Origin: Channallabes apus | Lineage: Eukaryota; Chordata; Actinopteri; Siluriformes; Clariidae | DNA length: 64,000 nt | Direction of reading: 5' to 3' | Assembly: GCA_030522415.1 (NCBI GenBank) | Contig: CM060118.1 | Span: 24,749,151 to 24,813,150 of the forward strand | In this document: piece by piece, positions 55,479 to 64,000 of the stretch | Position numbering within the stretch: position 1 is the first letter of the stretch | How the letters are laid out: each line of letters starts with the position of its first letter | Made by a program: the position numbers and the translations under genes | Notes under the pieces: generated by a model | Databases searched by the model: none | The model's input: the letters and a program-made list of their open reading frames with translations, nothing else | Told to the model about the DNA's origin: nothing

Positions 55479-56116
55479 TACAGTGAAACCTCGGATTAAG
55501 AGTAACGCGGTTTGCAAGTGTTCCGCAAGATGAGCAAAGATGTTTAATAAATTTTGACTTGGAAAACAAACATGTCTTGGTTTACAAGTACCGAGTATCA
55601 CACATGCGCTTCTTGTTTTGACACCGAGTGTCATGTGATCACAACTGAGCCAACAGTTTTTCTCTCTCTTGTGCTACAGAATTGTGAGTAATCGTCTCCC
55701 CTGCTCGGTCTTAGTGGTATAATCAACATCCGTGTACGCGTGTACTGTTTACTATGAAACTGTGACCATGTGTGTGCGTAAAATATATTTTATTTTGTGT
55801 CTGTATGCATATGTGTACAGTGCGCGTGTAAAGTAAAAGGAAGTATCATTCGAGAGGTTAAATATCCATTTTCTCTCTCTGTATCAGCCTGCTCTTTGCG
55901 TCATTGGAGACCGTGCCCCCCCCATACACACACACACACATACAGTACACACCAGGGTTTGACATTGGCTCCTTACTTTAGCTTCTCTTGTGTTGTGGAA
56001 TGAATAATTTGAGTTTCCATTATTTCTATGGGAAATTTTTATTTGATTTACGAGTGTTTTGAAATACGAGCCCGCTTCCTGAACAAATTATGCTCGTAAT
56101 CAAAGGTTCCACTGTA
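55479..56116. mobile_element. Tigger/pogo-like MITE
   Basis: The element (55,481-56,114) has ends CAGTGAAACCTCGGATTA and AATCAAAGGTTCCACTG with TA on both sides. The arms hold the words agtaacgcggtttgcaagtg and acgagtgttttgaaatacga typical of this MITE group. No transposase; the small open frame at 55,797 is spurious. Confidence 0.82.
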
Positions 56117-56859
56117 TATGCAAAATTCGAACTTTAACTGGGTTAAACTTCTACAGCTTCAGTTTAAGAAATACCCTGCTTTAACTTTGCTTTGTTCTGT
56201 CCAAGATTGACATGTCAACACCAGAATCGGGGTCACACTTCAATTCCCAAAATGTATTGTAGTCTACAAGGAGGCCATGCAAACCACAACTCTGAAACTA
56301 TTTCATAGCCTACAGAAATGGTCACCATGGACTACAACAGTTAATACACAACTCTGTTATATTCTCATCTACAATCATTCTCATCACACACACAAATCTA
56401 ATGCCTTGCCTCATTTACTCTGTAAATATATCATCTGACCGTTTCCTGGTTTGTGTCTTCAGTTTTCTAACATTTTAAATTTGTTTGGCAGCTTTTCAAT
56501 AAAGCAGTCCAGCTGTTTGCTGCTATCCATTCCCAACACTGTGTGCATTTTAATTAGATATTTTTTCTTTTTGAAAGTATCAAAGAAAGCCCTATATTAT
56601 GTCAACATTTCTTTAGATTTGAAAGGTAATTTATTTACATATTTTTAAGGCTTTTAAAAATATTACTAGCCTATTATACTCACTGTAAATCTCTTCTTAA
56701 GGTCAGTGGACTACTGTGTGGGTGAGTAGAAGTGAAAAATACAATTAAAAAGGAGAAATGCACACACTGGATTGCGATTCATGCATAATCACCGTAGGTG
56801 TCAGACTGTGTTTATCACAGATCAGTACATGCAGCCAGTAAACGAGGCCAGATAAATAG

Positions 56860-56901
<42 letters not shown>

Positions 56902-57349
56902 ATATATTGTACATACACTGCATAGCCGCACACTTATTTTTCTTTGTACTGCCTTTATCTTTGATTGTGCAGTGGCACTGGTTTAACAACATTATGCAAT
57001 GTCACAATATTTATTTCCTTCCAGAGTTGCATTCATTTTTCGCTGAGATCTTGTATCAATGATGGGAGAGTTGAACCACTCCATAAAGTTTTCTTTACCA
57101 CAACCAGAGACTATTAAGAGGGTTAAAATCAAGACTATTTGGTGACCAATTCATAAAAAATTTTCATGTTATGCTGGGGACAACAGAACACTGTTTCCAG
57201 AGGCTTGTTCAATGGGCACTATGCATAAGGAGTGCATTGTTTCACAGGCTTCCCCTCTTACAATGATGCACCTGTTGCTCTGGAATAGAGTCAGTTAACC
57301 ATTTTTTTCTGATTAGATGCACTAACAAATGACTTTGTATCACATTGTG
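56117..57349. other. Intergenic with (GT)n
   Basis: A (GT)n microsatellite lies at 56,861-56,899; frames over it are artefacts. No gene recognised. Confidence 0.65.
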
Positions 57350-59372
57350 TAGCAATGCTCTTCCGGCACTAGGACCCGGAAGTAATGAGGTCGTGAACCA
57401 GGAAGCATAAAAGGAGTAAACATACCGCAGTACAGCAGTACTGTTGATCACACGGCTAGCTGGCCTCCCGTCGTGGCGGCCGTGGCGCCGCACCAACCCC
57501 CCCTCCTTCTGATGTATTTATTGCACTTCCAGACAAATGGAATTCATCAGAGAGGGTGATGAGTGGAAGACTACTTTCATCACACCCACTGGACATTATG
57601 AGAGCCTGGTCATACCATTTGGACTTCGTCTACCTAGACGACATCCTCATCTACACTTACAACTCTGAAGAACATATCCAACATGTACGTGCTGTTCTAA
57701 AGAGATTGCTCGCTCACCAACTTTACTGTAAGCTGGGAAAATGTGCTTTTCACAAGCACTCCAGCACGTTCCTGGGTTTAGTCATCTCGCCCCAGGGTGT
57801 GGCCATGGACCCGCAGAAGCTAGAAGTTGTACGTCACTGGCCCCTATCCAGGACACTCAAACAGCTTCAACGGTTTCTCGGGTTTGCGAATTTCTATCAT
57901 CGCTTTATCCGTGCTACAGTACAGTTACAGCACCATTAACCACATTGACCAGGCCCTCATCTCACCCATTTCTACTCACTCCAGCTGCCATCTCTGCATT
58001 CAAAGAACTCTGTCACTGCTTCACCATCAGATCATCAGAACCTTATCACCATCAAAAATTTAAAACAGCTCAACCCACAACAGTGGGCGGTTATTCTTCG
58101 AACAATATAATTTCCATCTGTCTTACCGCCCGGGGTCGAAGAACACCAAAGCCGACGCCCTATCACGCCAACATGAGGACAACCTCCCCCGGGTGGACCC
58201 CGTGCCTGTCATTCCTCCATCCCGCATCATCGCACCCCTCCACTGGGACTTGGAAACACTCATCCACCACCGCCGGACATTCTGGAGCCCGACGAACCCT
58301 AGTATTCATCAGACGGGCGTTCTAGTGGCCCTCCTTGAGGAAAGACGTCGAGTTCGTTTAGGCGTGCCCGGGGTGCGCCAGGGCAAAAGACACGAATCAA
58401 CCAACACCTGGAGAACTCCAACCACTCCCAGTTCCTCGACTGCCCTGGACGCACATCGCCCTGGATTTCATCACGGGCCTGCCGGTTTCAGAAGGAAAAA
58501 ACACCATCTTAACCATTGTTGATCGGTTCTCCAAGGCCGTGCACCTGGTGGCCCTAACCGGACTCCCATCAGTGAAAAACACAGCTGAGCTGATTTTGGA
58601 ACACGTAGTCCGATTGCATGGGTTCCCAAAGGACATCGTCTCGGACGGGGGGCCCCAGTTCACCGCCCGGTTCTGGAAGGCCTTCTGCCGTCTGATCAAT
58701 TCCACCTGTAGTCTGTCATCTGGTTACCTAATGGTCGGACTAATGGTCAGACGGAACGGACCAACCAACAACTAGAGCGCTACCTGAGGTGTTTTGTTTC
58801 GGATCGCCAGCACTCCTGGGCCCGCTCCCTCAAATGGGCCGAACTGTCCCATAACCTCCACATCTCCTCAGCCACCAACCTAAGCCCATTTGATGTTTGC
58901 CATGGTTTCCAACCTCTGATGTTCAACCATCAAGAACCAGAGGTTGACGTACCATCGGCCCAACAGTTGGTCCGTAGGTGTCGGCGGCTGTGGAGCCAAG
59001 CAAATCTCGCCATCCAACATGCCAACATCAGCTACGTCGCCCAACATTGCCGTCGACACGCTCCGGGACATTTGTACCAAGTAGGTGACAAGGTATGGCT
59101 ATCAACTAAAAACCCCCATCTGCACACCAAATCATGGAAACTATCACCAAGGTTCATCGGCCCATACCTCATCACTTTACAGATTAACCCTGTCACCTAC
59201 CGGCTCCAGCTGCCTGCGGCGCTCCGGATCCATCCAGTCTTCCACACATCACAGCTAAAACCCTTCATCACCTCACCTATGGTTCCACCCACCCCCCCTG
59301 CTGAAATCATTGACGGCGTTCCCGCCTACACCGTTTGACGGATCTTCGACTCGCGCCCTCGGGGCAGAGGTA
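57350..59372 (+). mobile_element. Decayed Gypsy retrotransposon (second family)
   Basis: It starts with LTR/leader-like sequence (57,350-57,540; shared in reverse with the window start) containing CATAAAAGGAG. It continues with RT, RNase-H-side, integrase and GPY-like regions and breaks off in the chromodomain at 59,372, where repeat T begins. Gag, protease, most of RT and RNase H, and the 3' LTR are missing. Confidence 0.85.
57541..59372 (+). pseudogene. pol: pol relic of second Gypsy family
   Basis: Recognisable parts in order are the RT piece [20 protein letters not shown] (57,543 onward), and after a deletion with frame change VYLDDILIY (about 57,628), [20 protein letters not shown] and [15 protein letters not shown] tether-region piece PGSKNTKADALSRQ lies near 58,130. 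The integrase core has Asp in [10 protein letters not shown] (near 58,455), Asp in VSDGGPQF and Glu in QTER (near 58,750). A GPY-like SPRFIGPYLI and the start of a chromodomain (IIDGVPAYTV, then a stop at 59,336-59,338) follow. At least four frameshifts or deletions and two stops are visible. It is older than the Gypsy at 1,552. Confidence 0.9.
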
Positions 59373-59755
59373 CAGTGGTTACACAACCGGAATGTTTATT
59401 ACCGTCGCACTCACCACCGTTTAAAGGCGATAGCGGGCAAAATAAATCAGTTGCATTTCAAAGTCCTTCGTAAAACGGCCGCCAGGTGGCGCAAAGTGAC
59501 ATTTTCATTCATCACAGTAAATACAACAGTGAGGGTAATTTCCACAACAAACATGAAAAATCTGAACCAGAGCTATTGATGTGTACTGTACAATAATGAG
59601 TAAAAAAATGTATAGTAGATATATTAATTGAAATAACTGACCATATTTCTGTCATTCCCCACTTAAGGGGGTGGGAGAATTTTCAAGCCCCACTTGTCAA
59701 CAAAATAATAACGAAATCGGCCAAGTTTACTATTTATTGAAATATAAATGTCTAA
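59373..59755 (+). repeat. Repeat T, copy 2, starting CAGTGGTTAC
   Basis: Reverse-complement partner of 50,413-50,789. It interrupts the Gypsy chromodomain at its CAGTGG terminus, so it is the younger insertion there. Confidence 0.7.
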
Positions 59756-59900
59756 ACCAATAAGATCAAATAACACCAAGTTGAAAACAGATAAAATACA
59801 CGTGCAATTATTATAACAGGCTTACTTCATTACTTATCTACTGGTTTCTTTCAAAGAAGTCGAGTGGGTTATTAACGTGACTGGGGTGTGTTGTCTCTAA

Positions 59901-59973
59901 GTGTCCGAGTGGTGCAGCAGTTAAGGCGTTGCCCTTTCACGTGGGAGATCCGGGTTTGATCCCTGGGTGATGC
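59901..59973 (+). tRNA. tRNA-Glu(TTC)-like module, copy 3 (not a functional tRNA)
   Basis: GTGTCCGAGTGGTGCAGCAG (A-box region), CCCTTTCACGTGGGAG (anticodon region with TTC) and CCGGGTTTGATCCCTGGG (T arm) are readable. The flank tctctaagtgtccg is shared with the other three copies. Confidence 0.45.
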
Positions 59974-59994
59974 TGTTTTATTTAAATTTTTTAT

Positions 59995-60228
59995 TTTATT
60001 TTTCTCAGCATACTATAGATAAAAAAGCAAACAAAAAAAACATTGTGCCTGGTATAGGTTTAATATTCAGTGCGCACCGTTTGTACATCTGTTATTTTAC
60101 AACTATATCATAACACTCAAAAATACCTTTTATTTGTGGTTAAGTGACTGATGTGCCTAACATCTTTCAGCTGAGCCTCGTTTCACTGAATAATCCACCA
60201 CTTTTCATCAGTATGTAAGACCGCGACA

Positions 60229-60230
<2 letters not shown>
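59995..60230 (+). repeat. Direct repeat block B, copy 2
   Basis: Matches 48,625-48,860, including ggtataggtttaatattcag and gactgatgtgcctaacatct. Confidence 0.88.
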
Positions 60231-60259
<29 letters not shown>

Positions 60260-60302
60260 GACACACACATTAGCATGTCCCTCCCCCAATTTTAAAGAAT
60301 AC

Positions 60303-60438
60303 AAGCTGGTAGCGTGCGAGTTTGCTGTTTTTTCTATAGTATGCTGAGCAAAATGAAAATAAAACATTTTATTTTTATTTATTTTCATTTTGCTCAGCAT
60401 ACTATAGAAAAAACAGCAAACTCGCACGCTACCAGCTT
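60303..60438. repeat. Perfect palindrome with 61-bp arms
   Basis: Left arm 60,303-60,363 and right arm 60,378-60,438 are exact reverse complements around a 14-base AT-rich centre. The arms begin AAGCTGGTAGCGTGCGAGTT. The related sequence at 48,897-48,960 exists only as a single arm, so the second arm here arose by local inverted duplication. Confidence 0.95.
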
Positions 60439-60468
60439 TAATTTTAATTTATAATAAATTTTTAAACA

Positions 60469-60541
60469 GCATCACCCGGAGATTGAACCCGGATCTCCTG
60501 CATGAAAGGGCGCGGACTTACCCGCTGCACCACTCAGAAGC
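60469..60541 (-). tRNA. tRNA-Glu(TTC)-like module, copy 4 (not a functional tRNA)
   Basis: On the minus strand GGTGCAGCGGGTAAGTCCGC, CCCTTTCATGCAGGAG and ATCCGGGTTCAATCTCCGGG are readable. Same module as 49,021-49,095, in the same orientation and behind the same block B. Confidence 0.45.
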
Positions 60542-61267
60542 CGTACATGCCACTGGACTCCTCACAGTTAAATACGATGACGGGGGGAGCGTGGGGGAGG
60601 CGTAAGAGAGGCTTTTTTTTTATTGAGACAATCCAAAAGAATACAGAACATGTTAACACATTCAAGAATAATAACTACAGCAATAATAACAACACCACAA
60701 AAAAAGTAAAAAGTTCCTGACTCTCTATGGACTTCCAGTAACTATTAGAGCGTTTAATTCATTAATGAGAGCTATTCGCCCCGGTTTAATTATGCTCATT
60801 AAGAGTCACCTAGCCTATGGTTCTTATGAGCTCAGACAATCTAAATTAATGTTAGATGGTATTGATATAACTGTCGATCAGTGATAAGCCGGTAATTTTA
60901 TACTGTGTGTACTGTAAAACGGGTACATCTGTAGGAATAAATTATTTAAATGTTTGTGTCAGGAGCTGTTGATCAGTTATTTATGTAAACGACTCTTGTT
61001 ACTCTATGTTACTTTTCAGGTGTAAGTAAATGCTCATTGCAGCATCTATTTTTATTTAAACCATTAAACTATTTTCTATTTAAACAATTAAGCTTTTAAT
61101 TTTACTACTTTAACCATAACCTTTCTACTCATGCCCTTTATGTATTTCAAAGACAAGAAAATTAATTATATCCGCTGTTTTAACCACTACAGGGCCAGTG
61201 TTAGTTTTCATAAAAACCATAAAATTCAAACATTGTCAGGATGTGCTACTGCATCAGCACATGTCGA
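60542..61267. other. Intergenic, no gene seen
   Basis: A/T-rich with no recognised element or frame. Confidence 0.6.
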
Positions 61268-61575
61268 TGCTATCATCAGCACTCGTGTTTTTGCGTTATT
61301 ATAAATAATGAAATGCAGTAAGCTGTTATGGTCATTATAATTTTCTTTAATAATGATTCGTTCTATTTTTTTATTCTGATAGTTTGCTCAATTTGTTTTT
61401 AGTTATTTATATATTTAATTTGGGATGCCTTCTACTGTTACAAATGTAACTCTTGTCAAAATAATAAAAATGTTTCTTACAAGCCCTTGTGTTGTTGTTT
61501 GTGCTGTTGTTCTTTAATAATACAAATAATCAGATACAAACAGTCTGTCTAAACGAAAATTAACCAATGCTTTTT
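61268..61575 (+). repeat. Direct repeat block A, copy 2
   Basis: Matches 48,328-48,618 with few substitutions and the same orientation. Confidence 0.88.
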
Positions 61576-61795
61576 AACTCATCATTATGTGGATATTTTT
61601 CATGTTTGTTGGATAAAGTATGTAATGATTTGGTCTACTCTGTGTGTGTGTGTGTGTGTGAGACAGAGAGGGGTGTCGCAGTTGTGAAACAAAGGCTCAG
61701 TTTTCAAGTAATTCAGTTTCTCTGAATGTATAGGTGAGAACACCTGATTCACACCTGGGGGTGAATAATTTGCATTTGAGTGTTGTCTGGCATTG

Positions 61796-62173
61796 ATCTA
61801 CCAGAGCCAAGTGAAAAGAAGCACAATCAACCTGAACAGGTAAGCTGGAATAAAATCAGAAGCAGAATTAACTAAAGTAATTAGCATTACAATAAGTAAC
61901 TAGTTTACTAGCATGAGCTAATGCTGCTACTGATTTTATTTCAGCTTACCTGTTCAGTTTGATTGCCATTCTTTTTAAAATATTGTCTTTCAGTTTTATA
62001 TGTTGTTCGTCTTGATGTCCTTTTCTTTGGTTCTTGTATTGTGTTATATTTTATACTAGTAACTGGTGTGCAGAAATTTATCTCTGCATTAATGAGCCAA
62101 TTATTATGATGTTGGCTGCGGTGGGCCAGGAAGTCCAGGGCCACTTTTTGGTCCCAGTCCGCCCCTGGCCCAC
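61796..62173 (-). mobile_element. Foldback plus hAT-like end (second copy)
   Basis: The inverted arms 61,815-61,871 (with GAACAGGTAAGCTGG) and 61,920-61,976 (with CAGCTTACCTGTTC) form a foldback. On the minus strand the unit begins CAGGGGCGGACTGG at 62,166, as at 48,060. The outer gatctaccagagccaagtga matches in reverse 301-322 near the window start. Confidence 0.6.
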
Positions 62174-62300
62174 ATGACATGACGGAATTAGGCACGGCTG
62201 GTGAGCTATCCTTGCTAATGATCCCAGGCTTGCATCCAGTGGCGGCCCCTCCCTCCCCTTCAGCAGAAGGGGCGGTGCGGGCGCAGTGCAGGTATCATAG

Positions 62301-62345
62301 ACAGGGCCGGTTCTAGACCAGACCATATGGGGGGGGCAGTCAGAA
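62301..62345 (+). repeat. hAT-like end scrap
   Basis: CAGGGCCGGTTCTAGACCAG resembles ends of fish hAT MITEs; no second end found. Confidence 0.3.
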
Positions 62346-62394
62346 ATGTGAAGGGGGCATCATGTTCGAGCACTGTTTTTTCCCTGTGCTTATA

Positions 62395-62620
62395 CAGGTC
62401 CTTCTCAAAAAATTAGCATATTGTGATAAAGTTCATTATTTTCTGTAATGCACTGATAAACATTAGACTTTCATATATTTTAGATTCATTACACACAACT
62501 GAAGTAGTTCAAGCCTTTTTTTAATATTGATGATTGTGGCATACAGCTCATGAAAACCCAAAATCTCAAAAAATTAGCATATTTCATCCGACCAATAAAA
62601 GAAAAGTGTTTTTAATACAA
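62395..62620 (-). mobile_element. Terminal fragment of the second Tc1-like family
   Basis: CAGGTCCTTCTCAAAAAATT with TA before it and about 225 bp matching R1's Tc1 end (40,901-41,140), including gaccaataaaagaaaagtgt. The remainder is absent. Confidence 0.9.
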
Positions 62621-64000
62621 AGTGTTGGAGAGACGAGTGAGCTTGCTTGCTGCCCAATTTTATTTTATTTAGTACCAGCACTGTAGAGAATGAGCAGCAC
62701 ATTCACTGTTATAACATACACACAGAGAAAGCACCGCACACACACCTATTCAAACACTCAATTTGGCCGAAGCCATTACCCCAAACACCTTTCCCAAACA
62801 GGGTGAACACATTAAGAACCCCCGAAAGGCATGATGGTCGTCAGCTGCCGCCCCGCCCACGCCACACAACTTTAAAACTTTACAATAGTGATACATACCA
62901 TAGTACTATGCTATAAAGTGTTATGGTGTCTGCCATGGCAAGGTCCACAGAAAAAACTTTAAAAAATATAAATATTATGGTATGCACATAGTAAACTTAC
63001 TTATGGGTAAACTCTATGAAAATAGCATTTGTATGTTATACATAGCTAGCCACAAACCTGGAATCTGTAAGAAATCTTTTATGTATTTCCATGTCATGTT
63101 TCTCATTGTTTGACTTTGTCAATGCTAGAACTGTGTTATCAGTTGTTACAGCTGCACTAAATCAGCCACGGGTGATCAAGTCAAATTATATACAGTATAC
63201 TAAGAATATACCTTGCACTTTAAAGACCAAAGATTACCTGTTGCAATGTGAGGCTATGCCATTGCTAGCATAATCAAGCTTAATGTCATACAGTGTAAAC
63301 CATAGTTATGCTACATAGTAGTTAAAAGTAATATAACTAGATAATCTTTTAAAAATTTACACCCATTGCCTTACATAAATGGGGATTACGTTGAATCACA
63401 TCAATAAAGGTAGGATTGCTTAAAGCATATAGTATTCAGCATAGAGGTGTTTCTCCTCTCAACCCATATTAGATGATGTGTATTACATAAATTTATGAAG
63501 CATTAAATCATAAATCTAAATAACAGGCTCTGTGTATTGTTATTCTGATTAAGTCAGCACAAATCTTACAGTAGGTTATAACCTTGCCCATGGAAAAAAA
63601 AATCCTGTTAACTAGACTACTGATGGTAAGCATAAAAACAGTAAGCATTTATCTCTGCAAAAGGCTAATTCAGGTGTGAACACATAACAAATTCACAGTT
63701 TTACCAAAGGATTTAGATGAGAGTAAAACATACAGTAAGAGTAAGTTGTAAACTATGCCTTAAAGTGAAATGATCCTGATTTCTGCCCCTGCCCCCTTAG
63801 ATCTGAGTGTGTTAATAACGTATCTGCAGCAGGGGACAGGACGTTAGTATAGCCTGGAGTGAAGTACTATTACCATCCTGCTGAGTTTTAAATAGTATTT
63901 ATGAGAAGGAACTTTTAATTAAGTCATATAAAAGAGTCACAGTGTGAGCTTTTATAAAAGTATAAAAAAACAGATGCAAGCAGAAAGCAACACAAAATCT
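62621..64000. other. Intergenic to window end, no gene seen
   Basis: AT-rich sequence with no supported gene; a few short frames are without recognisable motifs. Confidence 0.6.

Overview
The window looks like gene-poor, transposon-dense nuclear DNA of a teleost fish. The reasons are Tc1-like DD34E transposons with fish-type ends, tRNA-derived SINEs ending in the fish-typical 'cgctctggataagagcg' segment, a Rex1/CR1-like LINE, chromovirus-type Gypsy elements, hAT, Harbinger-like and Tigger-like MITEs, and long (CA)n and (AT)n microsatellites. The species cannot be named from sequence alone. I find no convincing complete host protein gene, rRNA gene or CRISPR array. Almost every long open frame is a transposon protein or its wreck.

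Layout. 1-7,640: a hAT-type element (339-7,632, 8-bp target duplication ggtgttgg) holds a Gypsy retrotransposon (1,552-7,107, two 867-bp LTRs, 5-bp duplication gtcac) with a broken gag-pol. 8,283-12,720: a piggyBac-like transposase relic sits inside more than 1 kb of imperfect inverted repeat, each arm carrying a tRNA-Gly-like sequence. 13,012-15,770: the 3' end of a second retroelement on the minus strand (LTR, polypurine tract, repeat-rich reading frame), split by a Tc1-like element. 15,770-18,580: low-complexity DNA with a small tandem duplication and one exon-like open frame.

18,581-51,735 is dominated by a large DNA transposon with termini CCCAGATAGC...GCTATCTGGG. Copy L (18,581-30,167) and copy R1 (39,839-47,648) are inverted relative to each other, have different flanks, and share nested insertions (a SINE and an internally deleted Tc1). 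Each also has private insertions whose empty site is intact in the other copy: a hAT MITE and a nearly intact LINE in L, and a truncated LINE in R1. A third piece, R2 (50,790-51,735), lacks the SINE. Both L and R1 carry exon-like remnants of a piggyBac/PGBD-type transposase. Between L and R1 lie a hAT MITE in a CA-rich repeat, a LINE tail, an old Tc1 relic, a second copy of the 13.4-kb Tc1 family, a hAT-Charlie-like relic with perfect 8-bp duplication, and a Tc1-like MITE.

47,650-64,000 is a mosaic of tRNA-like modules, foldbacks, a Harbinger-like MITE (TTA duplication), SINEs, a Tigger-like MITE, a second decayed Gypsy pol (57,350-59,372), a perfect 61-bp-arm palindrome, and blocks repeated from 47.7-49.1 kb in reversed order.

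How the parts work together: there is no operon or pathway. The content is a stratified record of transposition. The nested order gives relative ages: the large TIR element is old and carried a Tc1 and a SINE with it, while the LINE, the truncated LINE and the hAT MITE came later. All product calls rest on motifs read by eye.
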